From positions 248,001 to 312,000 of the forward strand of contig OAPG01000020.1 of NCBI GenBank assembly GCA_900208305.1: a stretch of 64,000 nt of DNA. Reading direction: 5' to 3'. Made by a program: the position numbers and the translations under genes. The notes under the pieces were generated by a model, which did no database searches, had not been told where the DNA came from, and saw nothing but the letters and a program-made list of their open reading frames with translations. The DNA comes from Melanopsichium pennsylvanicum. Taxonomy: Eukaryota > Basidiomycota > Ustilaginomycetes > Ustilaginales. Shown here one piece after another: positions 32,807 through 43,354 of the stretch (position 1 is its first letter; every line of letters begins with the position of its first letter).

Positions 32807-33820
32807 TCACTTGCCCTCTACAGCAGGAGTGATACTCAACCCGCTCATACCCTGCAAGGTGGTAAGCGAAGGTCTCTCACCCCTTTCCAACGCACCCTGA
32901 GACTCCCTCCTCAACTTTTCCCTCTTACTAGCGCTCATATAAACCCTTGGATAGCTCATAGGCGTAACACTTCCGCTACCCCAACCGCTCTTCCTACCAT
33001 CTTCGTAATGCTTAACTTCGTGCTCCACTGATTCACCCCTTGCGATCCTCTCTCTTTCCTTCTTGATTCTCTCCTGTGCCTCATCGCATCGGCTTCTCAA
33101 AAACGCAATGACATCTTTGGGAGAAGGATGATTGAATATCGCTGTTCCAGCTACGATGATGTTGGCACCTGCATCAGCACACCTGTCGATCGTCTTTGGA
33201 CCTACACCACCATCCACCTCGACGTCTAGATCTGGGAACCTCGCTCTGAGCTCGGCCACTTTCGGCATACACTCCTTCATAAATTTCTGTCCACCAGCTC
33301 CCGGCCAAACGGTCATGACGAGGATCATATCCACTGCATTGCCCAACTCGTCCGAAATCTCGCTGGCGGGTGTCCCTGGGTTGATGGCCACGGCTGCTCG
33401 CATCTTTGTCGCCTTGATCTGACGCACTACGTCCATAGGATCATCGGTGGCCTCGAGATGAAATGTATAAGATGCACCGCCGGCTTCAGAAATATCCTTG
33501 ACCCAACGACCGGGGTCAGCCACCATCATGTGACAATCCATAAAAATGTTAGGTACGGCCTTGGAAACGGAGGCAATGACAGGTGCCCCCATGACAATGT
33601 TGGGTACAAAGTGACCGTCCATGATGTCCATATGCAGCCAATCGGCACCGCTGTCCATCATGCGTTGACATTCGCAGTTGAGATTCCCTAGATCGGATGC
33701 GAGCACCGAAGGGGCAATTTTGGTGGCGGGCATATTGGGCAGAGTATAGGTCGGCTTGTAGAGCCCAAAATGAACGATAGTCCAGAGGGAAAAGGGTGTC
33801 CGGGACTGCGTGAAGCGCAC
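32807..33820 (-). CDS. RPE1: Ribulose-5-phosphate 3-epimerase with C-terminal extension
   Basis: Interconverts ribulose-5-phosphate and xylulose-5-phosphate in the cytosolic pentose phosphate pathway. The likely start is the ATG at 33733 (MPATKIAPSVLASD); the frame upstream to 33820 looks like leader. Catalytic and metal sites are present: the IAPSVLASDLGNL start, HMDIMDGHFVPN, DCHMMV, VDGGVGPKTI and AGTAIF. The barrel ends near residue 230, where most family members stop (220-230 residues). Here about 80 more residues follow, Arg/Lys/Glu/Ser-rich, with KKERERIARGES and a segment SVTPMSYPRVYMSASKREKLRRES. The tail is probably disordered and could carry a regulatory or localisation signal. No intron was seen. 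Confidence 0.93.
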   Translation of the reverse strand: MRFTQSRTPFSLWTIVHFGLYKPTYTLPNMPATKIAPSVLASDLGNLNCECQRMMDSGADWLHMDIMDGHFVPNIVMGAPVIASVSKAVPNIFMDCHMMVADPGRWVKDISEAGGASYTFHLEATDDPMDVVRQIKATKMRAAVAINPGTPASEISDELGNAVDMILVMTVWPGAGGQKFMKECMPKVAELRARFPDLDVEVDGGVGPKTIDRCADAGANIIVAGTAIFNHPSPKDVIAFLRSRCDEAQERIKKERERIARGESVEHEVKHYEDGRKSGWGSGSVTPMSYPRVYMSASKREKLRRESQGALERGERPSLTTLQGMSGLSITPAVEGK

Positions 33821-35070
33821 GATATGTCTTCACTCGATGCTGGGATCAAAATTTCTGTCCGCTACGTCGAGATATTCGCCTCGGTAGAAACGATAGAGGA
33901 ATGTCTAAAGCCGAGCGTAAACGACCTTTAGGATGCCGCAGCGCGGATGGAGAATCAGCAGGCTGGCGAATGAAAGGAATGAGCCCGCCCTGTGAGAGAA
34001 GCAAGAGGTACTCCGTATTGCGGTGCAGTGATCAAGACCGAGCAGGCTTGGGGGTTGAAAACACTCGATGGTATCGTCTGAGTGAAAAGCTTCGCTATGG
34101 AGCGATCGTGAGCGCCCACACGTTGAAGTTCGATCGAAGCGCTCGAGATTTGTGTAGATGGCTCTTCGACTCGAATATCGAAGTGCAAGATGTAGGTAGA
34201 TGGAATTGCCTGTGTATGTGTGTGGGGAAGAATAGAAGGAATGGTCGGGTCGATGGATAGGAACACAAGTGTCAAGTGGCTCGCCAACCTAAAATCCAGG
34301 AAAGCGAGCGATGAGAGATAGAGAGCCTGCAGCAATCAGTCACCAGCGCAGAGCCACCATAATGTATGATTGAACTTTTGGAAATTAAAATCACACCACA
34401 CACAAAGTGGCCAGAGCGCGAAAGAAGCTTTTTTGACTCTTTTTTCTCTCAAGGTATACAAATATCTCCGGACCTGCTCCGCTTGCTGGCTAGTAAAAGT
34501 AGGCCCGTTTTCTTTTTTTACCCCAACACAGGCAGGCAGGTCCGTCCACACTAACACTCTCTCACCCTATTTAAATAATTAAATAAATAAATAATCATAC
34601 TGCACACACGTCACCAGAATGTGAGCGAGAATTCATCATCGATTACCGCCCGAAATTCAAAATTTCAATAGTAGCACTGTCTCTATATATTATTCTCTCT
34701 CTTCTGACCGGCTCGGCTTTCTTTTTTCGCCAACATAGCCCAAGAAGTGACCAAATTGCACATGTGCGTGTGAACGAGGTCGTCCTCGCTAACCATTCGC
34801 CGAGAGGTTGCACATGTTAGGTTCTCACTTCTCCTTGTTGCAAAGACCAAAAAAAAAAAAAAAAAGTTCGCCGGACCGGTCATCCGAGCACATGCTGTCT
34901 CTTCTTCTAGATTCAGAGAGCTCTCTGCTCACCATCAGAGCAGAGACGCACAATCAGACTACCACATTTCACCGTCATATGCAAACGCAAATAATGTTTG
35001 GCACCATCAAAGACACACAACGTGAAATGAAGTGAAATGGTCAATGGTTTCATCTTGTTACCCGACATGA
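33821..35070. other. Intergenic region epimerase / SMP-C2 protein
   Basis: 1.25 kb. It includes the epimerase promoter and the 3' end of the C2 gene, an AT-rich patch (ATTTAAATAATTAAATAAATAAAT near 34567-34590) and an A17 tract (34849-34865). Frames such as 33901-34260 have no recognisable motif. Confidence 0.5.
34849..34865. repeat. A17 homopolymer
   Basis: Seventeen consecutive A on the plus strand, about 200 bp beyond the stop of the SMP-C2 gene. Probably a simple length-variable tract. Confidence 0.95.
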
Positions 35071-38000
35071 TCAAAAGTGAGAGATCCCCTCAGCCTCCAT
35101 CTTGCCCATCCTCTTGTTTTGCTTCCCAAACTGCCTTTTGACCTTGGCCATCCCATCCTCGGCATTCGTCTTCATCCATGACAACGTCCTGAATCCTTTG
35201 ATCTGAGCTGCTCCTCTTTCGTGCCGATGCAGAGCCCTCGCCCTCGCCCTTCGACCCTCTGGACTGTCTGAATCGCCTTCTTCCTCAGCCATCCTATCCA
35301 GCTCGGTTTCCGTCAGTGAGAGGGCGTAGAGCGAGTCTTCGTCGCCTGCTTGACCATCTTCGCCTAGTTCACTCGGCTCCTCCACGATCAGGCCAGACGT
35401 AGAAGTTCTAGAAAGGACCCTGCGATGTGTCTTGGGCCTCGTCTCTCCATTTCTATCAGCCTGGCTGCTGGCCTGCCGCACCCTCTCTGTAGCCAGTGAC
35501 CTCGGCCTCGCCCTTTCTCCAGCGTCCAACAAGGTGCTGTAGGTATCGAAAGCGAATCGCATCTCTGCATCACCAGCAGTACAGCTCTTATGCTCAGGAG
35601 CAATGCCCCGGTGGAAAATCATGTCGATTTCAACCCATCCCACTGTCTTCAATTGTGCAGCTCTGATTGCCTCGTCCGAGATCGTTGCTGCACCATTTTG
35701 GCAGATTTCCTCCAACACGGGCAGCAGCTTCGAGTCCTGAGCTTCGCTTCTTTCTGTCTGCAGCAATTCCGGATCGGATGTTGCGCGAAGCACGTCTTGT
35801 TCCACTTTGTCCCAATCCGACGTTTCGAATAGACGCAGGCGTCGCTTGATGCGCATCTCGTCAGAAATGCGGTTGAGAGGCACAAACGCCCATGCGTGAT
35901 AATGGTGACGTCCAGGCATGCGCGAATCCGTGCGCAGAGATAGATACAGCGAGTTGGGATATCGTTGGCGCACAGGCAGTCGAATGGGGTCTTTCAGCGA
36001 GAATTCATAGCTGACGGTCGCGTCACTCCCCATACCAGATTCGTAATCGTCAATCGGCTCAGTATCATCGGTGCTTGTCTTGCCGCCCACCGTCTCGAGC
36101 GTGAGATGACAGACCTTTTTGTCGAGCAACGATTGAGGCACGCCAGTCACTTTGACGCTGGCAACTTCGACAAGACCCACATTCCAGCCACGCAGAGGTC
36201 GAGGCACCGAAAGCTCAACGCTGCGGAACAAGAGCGTGATACGGATCTTGCCATAGCCGAGACCACCGGTGAGAGTATACCAGCCAGTCGAGCGGCTGCT
36301 GTCCGTCAGCACATCGGCCAGACGCAGTCCAACGCTTCCGAGGACTGCATCGCTCTCGCGCATGCGTGCATCGCGAACCGTAAAGTCGATCCTGGCTGTG
36401 GTCCAGTCGCCAACAAAGCGCTCGCTACCTGCATTGATGTAAGGACGCGGATTGAGCGTCTTGGTTCTAGTACGGAAGATCGCCTCGTCGTTCAAGAAGA
36501 CTTGGACGTACGACGAAGGGAGTTTGCCTCCAGACCCGCCCTCTGCTTGACTCTCGTCGGTCGGCGCAGTTGCATTCCTTGACTTTTGCGACAAACGCTT
36601 CGAAGAACCGCCCAAAGACTTTTGCGTGGAGGGAACTTCGAGCCCAGAAATGGAGTGGATGTGGAATGCAAGAATACCCGAAGGCAACTCGACTGTGGGA
36701 GGATGAAGAGTCGCCTGCTTAGCACCTTCGATCATCGAAGCCAACTTTCCAACACGCTCCTTGCGAACCTTCCTCTGCCGCAACACCTCGTCGTCCATCG
36801 GCAGACCGAGCCCATGAACAAACTTGTCAAAGCCCGTCATGTACTTGCTCAAATCCGAATGCAAGTCTGGCTTGGCTAGCTCGGAATCTTGCCCTGGGAG
36901 TGGGGGCAACATCTTGTCGTCGTCTCCCTTGTGCTTTCCAGCGACCGGAGAGCACAGATCGATCGAGGCGCTGTCGTCTGCAGCTGTGCTTGTGATGCCT
37001 CTTAGCAGCTTGCGTCGAGAGGGTGCGTAACCCGTGCCCGGAGCGTGCGCAAGACCGAAAAAGCCAACACTGTACTTCAGTGTCCCCTGAACGGAAGCAC
37101 CTTTCCTCATGGGCAGCAATTTGTCTGTCCGCGTCTCGAGAAGGTTCGTGCTTCGTGCCTCGCCATCAGGTTGGAACTTGCGGATGAGCCGATGCAGCGA
37201 GATCTCCACCTTTCCGAGTGGGTCATCAGCAGAAAAGCGATCGGCATCAAAGACCGTGAATCGGAGTCGGTCGTAGTCGCGCACCTCGTCAGGCGATACC
37301 AAGAGGAAACCGGTCTCCTGCCACACGGCATCACGCCTCTTTCGAGCGATGCGAGATGTGAAGAGAGGCTTGCCAGCTCGGGCAAAGGATGCCTGCACGA
37401 AAGGATCGCTTTGGCCGTTGGAATCAGCCGCTGCAAGATCATCTGCCTGGTGAAGGACAAAACAGATGACGCCGATCGAGTATACGTCCTGCGGGCCATC
37501 ACCTGCGCCGAGCAGGGCAGCAACGTCAATGGTGTAGGAAAGTGGTGCGATGAAGCCCTTGATCACATCCTCGACGGCATGGAGCACGTACGAAGACATG
37601 AGAGGAAGATTCATGGCATCGACGACCATCTTCTTGCCCAGCGGCTTGGCTGAGATTTCCAGCTTGGGTGCGCCTACAAAAGTGATGGCTGCATTCTTGA
37701 CAAAGGGCGCCACAGGGGTCATCTGAAGCCGGACACGAGCCTTCCCTTCGATGCCAACCATCTCGATCCAGACAGGTATCTCGACAGCGGCAATCTTCTG
37801 CAGACCAACGCTGAGGTAGAGAAGCAAATGGATCCTTTCGGTGGGTATATCTTTGAGTTGATCAAAGTCCTCTTCTTGGTCGGCTCCGAGCTCCTTTTCT
37901 TCTCCAGCCGCCACGGGACCTGATGCATTGAGAGGACCTCGGTTGGTGTTGGTGGTGGAACGGAAGAGTCCCTTCTTGGTCGCGGCTCCACGATACGCAA

Positions 38001-39240
38001 AAGTCACTTCGAGGTTGACAAAGTCGCCGATATCGATACCGACATCGCCGTCGTCGCCATCCCCTCGATCTTGCGATGGTACGTTGGCTGTGGACTGACC
38101 TGCGTCCTTTTTCGCTTGTGACACAGCACCTTGAAGAAAAGCGCTGTCGTCAGAAGGGAGCGCGCGGAAGCTCTTGACGCGCAACGGGATGGCACCCTGG
38201 TCCATGTCTTCGACTCTGACGTTGTGAACAACGCCGGGCACCTGGGTCATCAAACTGTCTTCGAGGAGATCGACAAATGGTGCAAAATAATCGGCATTGA
38301 TGAGTGGCCAAGCCGTTGCCAACGCTTTGTTGAGCCACTCGACGGACTCCTCGCCCATCCCCGGAATGGCGGCACGCTTCGCTGCAGCTTCCATCTCCAG
38401 CGCCCAGCTGGTATCGGCGCCTTTTTCGGTGAGTTTCTTATAGAGTATATGACCGCTGCAGGCAGAAATCAGGGCAGCGGCAATGATGCTGAACCTTGCC
38501 AAGATGAGTGTCGCTACGATCGTACCGCCAAAGAAGAGCATGGTCATTGGAATGGTTTCCTTGAAAGCGTCCTGTGCGGTGTGTCCGCTTCCATCTCTGG
38601 GAAGAGCTATCTCGGACGTGTGTGCGCCCAAAGTCATTCCCAGAAAGGCCTTGGCAAGGGACGAGGCATCGCCTGCTGTCGGTGCTGTTGAATCCATCTT
38701 GACAGAGGATGTTGTGCTAAGCGTGGAGTGACGCTTGTTGGCCGCGATAGCTGTGGACGACTCTGTTGCCATGGCTTTGTTGTTGGAGCGATCTGGATTT
38801 GCTTGTGGGTAGGCAAGGCTGTTGGCATTTGAAGCGCTGCTATTGATTGGACGTGCGGGAAGAGGTGGGATGGGTGGAATAGAGCAGTCGGATGTCGACG
38901 AGAAGCGCTTAGCGCGTTCGTCTATGTGGTCAATGTTGAGCGTGTCGGTATCGTTGTCCTGAGCTAAAGATTGTCTCCTGTCGCTTTTGAGACTTGACTT
39001 GCGCAAACGCTGACGGACTGAGCTGAAGCTTGGTCGACGGCCCGCCAAGCTCTTGCGTGGAGAAGACTCGGCGTCTGACATTCTCGCTGCGCTGTTATTG
39101 TGTCTGTCGTGGCTGTGCGTTTTGGTCTTGCCCTTGCTCGAGTCCGATGCTTTCTTCGGATCAAGCGCACTTGTCTTCGCTGGTGCAACTCGGAAGTATT
39201 CTTGAAAAGAGGGGTTTGATCGAGGACGAAAGCAAACCAA
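35071..39240 (-). CDS. Tricalbin/Mug190-like SMP and C2-domain membrane-contact protein
   Basis: 1389 codons in one frame. The start may be 39240 or, more plausibly, the ATG at 39081 (MSDAESSPRKSL). Layout on the longer numbering: a Ser-rich basic N-terminus; a paired hydrophobic segment at about 226-270 that could form an ER membrane hairpin; an SMP-like lipid-transfer domain at about 297-568 (EWLNKALATAWPLI, then EDSLMTQVPGVV); a C2 domain at about 582-700 (SDPFVQASFARAGKPLFTS, VFDADRFSADDPLGKVEISL); a second C2 domain at about 850-990 (SSYVQVFLNDEAIFRTRT, LGSVGLRLADVL); and a possible third, degenerate C2 at about 1020-1130. The C-terminus is charged. Family members tether the ER to the plasma membrane and move lipids. 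The layout resembles fission yeast Mug190 more than the classic three-gene tricalbin set. Confidence 0.85.
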   Translation of the reverse strand: MVCFRPRSNPSFQEYFRVAPAKTSALDPKKASDSSKGKTKTHSHDRHNNSAARMSDAESSPRKSLAGRRPSFSSVRQRLRKSSLKSDRRQSLAQDNDTDTLNIDHIDERAKRFSSTSDCSIPPIPPLPARPINSSASNANSLAYPQANPDRSNNKAMATESSTAIAANKRHSTLSTTSSVKMDSTAPTAGDASSLAKAFLGMTLGAHTSEIALPRDGSGHTAQDAFKETIPMTMLFFGGTIVATLILARFSIIAAALISACSGHILYKKLTEKGADTSWALEMEAAAKRAAIPGMGEESVEWLNKALATAWPLINADYFAPFVDLLEDSLMTQVPGVVHNVRVEDMDQGAIPLRVKSFRALPSDDSAFLQGAVSQAKKDAGQSTANVPSQDRGDGDDGDVGIDIGDFVNLEVTFAYRGAATKKGLFRSTTNTNRGPLNASGPVAAGEEKELGADQEEDFDQLKDIPTERIHLLLYLSVGLQKIAAVEIPVWIEMVGIEGKARVRLQMTPVAPFVKNAAITFVGAPKLEISAKPLGKKMVVDAMNLPLMSSYVLHAVEDVIKGFIAPLSYTIDVAALLGAGDGPQDVYSIGVICFVLHQADDLAAADSNGQSDPFVQASFARAGKPLFTSRIARKRRDAVWQETGFLLVSPDEVRDYDRLRFTVFDADRFSADDPLGKVEISLHRLIRKFQPDGEARSTNLLETRTDKLLPMRKGASVQGTLKYSVGFFGLAHAPGTGYAPSRRKLLRGITSTAADDSASIDLCSPVAGKHKGDDDKMLPPLPGQDSELAKPDLHSDLSKYMTGFDKFVHGLGLPMDDEVLRQRKVRKERVGKLASMIEGAKQATLHPPTVELPSGILAFHIHSISGLEVPSTQKSLGGSSKRLSQKSRNATAPTDESQAEGGSGGKLPSSYVQVFLNDEAIFRTRTKTLNPRPYINAGSERFVGDWTTARIDFTVRDARMRESDAVLGSVGLRLADVLTDSSRSTGWYTLTGGLGYGKIRITLLFRSVELSVPRPLRGWNVGLVEVASVKVTGVPQSLLDKKVCHLTLETVGGKTSTDDTEPIDDYESGMGSDATVSYEFSLKDPIRLPVRQRYPNSLYLSLRTDSRMPGRHHYHAWAFVPLNRISDEMRIKRRLRLFETSDWDKVEQDVLRATSDPELLQTERSEAQDSKLLPVLEEICQNGAATISDEAIRAAQLKTVGWVEIDMIFHRGIAPEHKSCTAGDAEMRFAFDTYSTLLDAGERARPRSLATERVRQASSQADRNGETRPKTHRRVLSRTSTSGLIVEEPSELGEDGQAGDEDSLYALSLTETELDRMAEEEGDSDSPEGRRARARALHRHERGAAQIKGFRTLSWMKTNAEDGMAKVKRQFGKQNKRMGKMEAEGISHF

Positions 39241-40094
39241 AGCCTAGCTGCAGCGCTTCAATGTGTGGTGGAAAGGATTTGAGAGCTTTGGCAGTGCTGC
39301 TCTGCAAACGTCTCTCTTTTGTGGGTTTCTTATGCAATGGTCAGCAGAAAGGCTAAGATGCTAGTAATATGCAGGTTGGCATGACTCAGTTGCCACAGAT
39401 CGGAAGACACCCGTTCACGAGGCGCTGTTCCGGCTCTGCATATTGTTGCAGCAACTCTAGGCTAAAGTTGTTGTTTTTTTCTATTGCGAGGTTCGGCCGT
39501 CCCGAAAGACAGTCAACCACTCTGTGCTTACTTTTGACAGATTTAGCGAACAAGTTGCAGCATAGCCACGCTTCTCAGCTGCCAGTAGTTTGTTGCTCAA
39601 GCGTGTGCAGCGACCAAAAAAAGACCGCTTCTTCGAAAAAGCTGGATCGGTGCTCCTCTCGGCTTCCAAAGGCCACAAGCGCTGGCATGCCGGAGCATGG
39701 CTCGGCTACGCTGTGCTTTAACTTAGCCTTTTGGAGTGCAACTCTGGACCCACAGAATTACGTCAATTCACCATTTTCGTGCAGCTGTTACCGGAATTCT
39801 TCTATACGCATGCACGAGCCAGCACACAGCCGAGAACGGGGTTCTTTGTTTTCTATCGCCTCCTCCCTCACTTACAGCCCCTCTACGATGAGTTGCTCAG
39901 CCAAGTCCTTTGCTTTGGTTTGACCTCTCATGAACACATGACTGCACAGTACACACAGCTCAGCAATCTCAGTATCATATGTCCAGATGCTCCCAGGTCA
40001 GTCAGATAGACGGTAGGATTTGATCGCGCTTACAACTTCGTGACAGACTGGCAGTGCTGTAGTAGACGAAATGGAATCCTGTGCAGTACAGATG
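39241..40094. promoter_or_regulatory. Promoter region of SMP-C2 gene and 3' end of Nup84
   Basis: About 850 bp between the stop of the Nup84 gene and the start of the SMP-C2 gene, both on the minus strand. Frames here lack motifs and nothing else is recognisable. Confidence 0.5.
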
Positions 40095-42728
40095 CTACGA
40101 CTCGACAGCCTTTTCGAAGACATCGCCGCCATGATCTAGGAGAAGCAAAGAAGCCTCGCGAACACGCAGCAAGTAATCTTGCAGCAGGTTCTGCCCGTTG
40201 TTCTGGATGAACTCGAGGTAGATCTTGTGTCGCTCGTCCGCAACAATCTCGGACAGTCGGAGTGCCAGGTTGAGATTAGTGGCAACCACGCTGGACGACT
40301 CTACCAGCATATCGTGCAGTCGGAACACAATTTCAGGGATGTAGGTTTGTCGGATGTCGAATAGCTCTCGTGCTCTTCGTTCCGTCACCAAGCCACCACC
40401 AGTTCCACTGAGCGAAATCTTGAGCCAGTCGCGTTGTAGCAGTATCAAGTCCAGATCGCGTGCTTGATCCACGACCTGACCGAGAGCCTTCACCCAGTTC
40501 ATACGTTCCAGCTTGGACAGGCCACCCACACGAGGACCCGCTGCTGTATCATTGGACCTGACCACATCGGCGGGCCGAGTGGTCCAGAAGTGTTTGTAAG
40601 CAACATGCGCTTCCAATGCCCCGAAAAAGGTATCCCAGCCTGAACGCTCAATGTTCTGGTCCATCGAGATGGCGAGGCTACCCGTGCTCGACAACACTTC
40701 GCTCGGCATGCGATCACGGAGCTCCTTAGCTGCGTGCAATCGACCTGTCGACAGGAACAGTCGGGTCAAAGCATTGGACTGTGTGATGGCATCAGCGTAC
40801 GTTGATGGGTCAAATGTGAGCCAGTCGATCGCTCGGACCAGTGCCTCTTCGGTAGCATCCAGACGAACGTCAAACTTGACGGCCTCAAACTTTCCTAGCC
40901 CGTTTGCTTTAAATGCCCCGCCAAAGCCGGATGATTCGTCAAAGTCCGACATGATGGTGGGGAACAGCTCGTCGAATACGATATCGACAGTGCATCTCGC
41001 AACAGCTGCTAGATCGAGGTTGTGTTCTTCCGCTTGTCGCAAGGCATGTGCCTTGGCATCCCGATCAGCGAGGACTTCCATGGAGCGCAAGAAGTTGGCG
41101 TAGCTTCTCGTCGCTGATTGTGGCTCCAGCGAGCTTGCATACATCGCCACAAGGTCGGTCTCGCCCGCCGCCTCCAGCACCTGAACGTAGCAGCACAGGA
41201 TGGTGTTACAAGCAAAGTCTGGCAACGATACGGAGAGCAGTCGGAGGTATAGGATAAGATGGGCAAAGAAGCGCAAAAGTCGTGCAAAGGTTGCGGGTTC
41301 CAATGCTGCCTGCATATCACCGAGGTTGTCCGCGAATCGATTGAAGAGCTCGGGCAAACTGTTCGAGATGACGCTCCTCTGGACCAGACGATACGGATTG
41401 TTGGCTTGAAGGTGGACGCTGTGCGATTGTGTTTGGCTGAGCTTGTCGAAAACGCCGTTCAGAGATCCAAGCTCAATCTCTGCCTTGGACGCTCCTCCGG
41501 CAGCTCCCCCTGTACTGGCTGCTGTGGCGGCAGCCGAAGATGTCGACGAAGCAGCTTGCACAAGTTTGACAGCGCCATGCTCTCCGTCACCGAAAAGCTC
41601 GACATTTGCTTCCTGACTCCACCAGCTATGCCTCTCATCCAGCTTGAGATCGACCGCAGCTTCGAGCTTGGCATTGACGTGGGCCCAGAGGAATTCTTCC
41701 CAGCTCTGGCTGACATGAGCTACAGATTGAAGCTCGCCTGCCAAAGATCCATACAACGCGCGTTCAAACTCGTCGAGGTTGGGGTTGGCAGCCAGCTTCC
41801 TGCACGCTGACTTCCAAAGCGATCGATTGCGGTTTCCAACAACACGATCGACGTCTTGCAAGTCGAGACTGACAGTTGGGTCGTGATACAGCATTGCGCC
41901 GCGAAGTGTCGCAGCCCTCCAGCTCTGGTCGGTTTGATGACAGAGGTCGAAGGCAGCATCGAGACGTCCCGCGCGTGCGTATTCGAATAGGGTTCGTAGT
42001 AACGCCTTCTCGTAAGTGGCATCTTCAAGCTCGAGGCCACCCTCGCCGCGCGAGACGGCATCTGGATCGAGATTCTTGACAGCTTTGCCGCGGTTCTTGG
42101 GTGCAAAGCTGGTGCTGGCAGCCGAGCCAATTTTGGAAGCAGGGCCTGCTCCGATACTTGCACGCTTCTCGGCGCGCACTCGATTCCTTGTGAAGGCAAG
42201 ATAGCCCTTGCGCACCTCGACAATGTGTTTTGGTGCGAGTGTCTCTTGCAGCCACTCGCGGACGATTCGGAGCTCGTTGAGTTGTTCATCCCGTTCAAAG
42301 ATGTTTTGAATCGCTGCGAGCGGTGTCTCGTACGCCTGGACGGCATTCTTGGCTTGCTCGTCGGATGCGGATTGCGATTTGCGCTCAGTGCGGTGGAGCC
42401 TTTCAGATGTGAGCATGTGCACTAGCCTCCATGTGTGCTGCTCGAGCTCCCATGATGCCCTGTCGTCGTCTTCGAGACTTTGGTCTTGTCGGCGAGCGGC
42501 GTAGCCTGCGTCGTCGAGAGCCTCTTCACCCAGTCCTGAACAGATATCTGCAAATAGAAGCGCAGTGCCGTTATCCGGATCGATCCTACCTGCGGGTTCA
42601 AGATCTTTGCATGCTTGCAAGACTCGAGCAAAGGCGGTGAAGCTCGACTCGCTGCTGCGTGCGTCCGAAGCCTGCCCAAATGCAGAGGTTGAGGCGAAGC
42701 CCTGGCTGGACTGTGTTTCGACGGCCAT
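40095..42728 (-). CDS. NUP84: Nucleoporin Nup84/Nup107
   Basis: 877 residues from the ATG at 42728 (MAVETQSSQG). The frame is open upstream to 43151, but that part has leader-like composition. The protein is mostly alpha-helical without transmembrane segments. It carries Nup84/107 features such as the central DQSWRAATLRGAMLYHDP segment (W-R-A-A-x-x-x-G) and a C-terminal helical repeat ending in RLSEIVADERHKIYLEF...LLQDYLLRVREASLLLL. It is a structural member of the Y-complex (Nup84-Nup107 complex) of the nuclear pore scaffold. A Ser/Ala-rich loop (AASSTSSAAATAAST) interrupts the helical region at about residue 400-425. The size fits the family (about 730-930). Divergent from TFIIB. Confidence 0.85.
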   Translation of the reverse strand: MAVETQSSQGFASTSAFGQASDARSSESSFTAFARVLQACKDLEPAGRIDPDNGTALLFADICSGLGEEALDDAGYAARRQDQSLEDDDRASWELEQHTWRLVHMLTSERLHRTERKSQSASDEQAKNAVQAYETPLAAIQNIFERDEQLNELRIVREWLQETLAPKHIVEVRKGYLAFTRNRVRAEKRASIGAGPASKIGSAASTSFAPKNRGKAVKNLDPDAVSRGEGGLELEDATYEKALLRTLFEYARAGRLDAAFDLCHQTDQSWRAATLRGAMLYHDPTVSLDLQDVDRVVGNRNRSLWKSACRKLAANPNLDEFERALYGSLAGELQSVAHVSQSWEEFLWAHVNAKLEAAVDLKLDERHSWWSQEANVELFGDGEHGAVKLVQAASSTSSAAATAASTGGAAGGASKAEIELGSLNGVFDKLSQTQSHSVHLQANNPYRLVQRSVISNSLPELFNRFADNLGDMQAALEPATFARLLRFFAHLILYLRLLSVSLPDFACNTILCCYVQVLEAAGETDLVAMYASSLEPQSATRSYANFLRSMEVLADRDAKAHALRQAEEHNLDLAAVARCTVDIVFDELFPTIMSDFDESSGFGGAFKANGLGKFEAVKFDVRLDATEEALVRAIDWLTFDPSTYADAITQSNALTRLFLSTGRLHAAKELRDRMPSEVLSSTGSLAISMDQNIERSGWDTFFGALEAHVAYKHFWTTRPADVVRSNDTAAGPRVGGLSKLERMNWVKALGQVVDQARDLDLILLQRDWLKISLSGTGGGLVTERRARELFDIRQTYIPEIVFRLHDMLVESSSVVATNLNLALRLSEIVADERHKIYLEFIQNNGQNLLQDYLLRVREASLLLLDHGGDVFEKAVES

Positions 42729-43354
42729 GACAGCGTCCGTGGATCGTTTTTCACACTCTGCGCGCAGGGTTACCAGATGTAGCCTAGACGGATCTGTGTT
42801 GAGGCTAAAGAATATCCTGAAAGAGGTGTTGATTCCACAAAGGAATCGCGTGTGCGCCGTGATCCTAAAAATTCCAGCTCCCGTGTTCCGAGTTTGTGTT
42901 TCCAGACGCGAGCAAACTCGCACGACATTTCTCCGTCGCAACCAAGCTCGAACGGAGCGGACAACTGAGCGTAGTCGGATGCGGCAGAGTCTGTATTCAC
43001 ACCTGCTGCTTTGGTTTGGCTGGTGGAATGTTTGCCTTTCGCCACCATCATCTGCCCCATCTTTGCAGACGACAAACCTGCTTTTAACGAAACATTGCAT
43101 CGAACTGATCCCGTCTGAAGTGTAATCTGACATCTCGTCACGTCGCGGCACTCGCCATCGTCAACGTTCGCTCGCCTTTTCTGACGGTCTGCTTGCCTCT
43201 CGGAGTTCCACGCTTGTCAGGATATCATACTTTCACTTCAACTCCTCTTAGGATAGGATCTGTCATCGTAGCGACTACTATCAGCAGGGTTTCGTCCAGA
43301 GAAGCATTTGAGAAGTCCGACATCAATATATATACTGTCCGTTGCGCTGCAATA
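42729..43354. promoter_or_regulatory. Divergent promoter Nup84 / TFIIB
   Basis: About 630 bp shared by two divergent housekeeping genes. TATATATA at 43327-43334 is only 21 bp before the TFIIB start, probably too close to act as its TATA box unless the leader is absent. The open frame on the minus strand here (to 43151) looks non-coding. Confidence 0.5.

Noticed and set aside
42729..43151. N-terminal extension of about 140 residues on Nup84
   Set aside because: The frame is open but Arg/Cys-rich with no family similarity, and the ATG at 42728 begins typical Nup84 sequence. Treated as 5' leader and shared promoter.
43327..43334. TATATATA as the TFIIB TATA box
   Set aside because: Only 21 bp before the start codon, which would place the transcription start inside the coding region.
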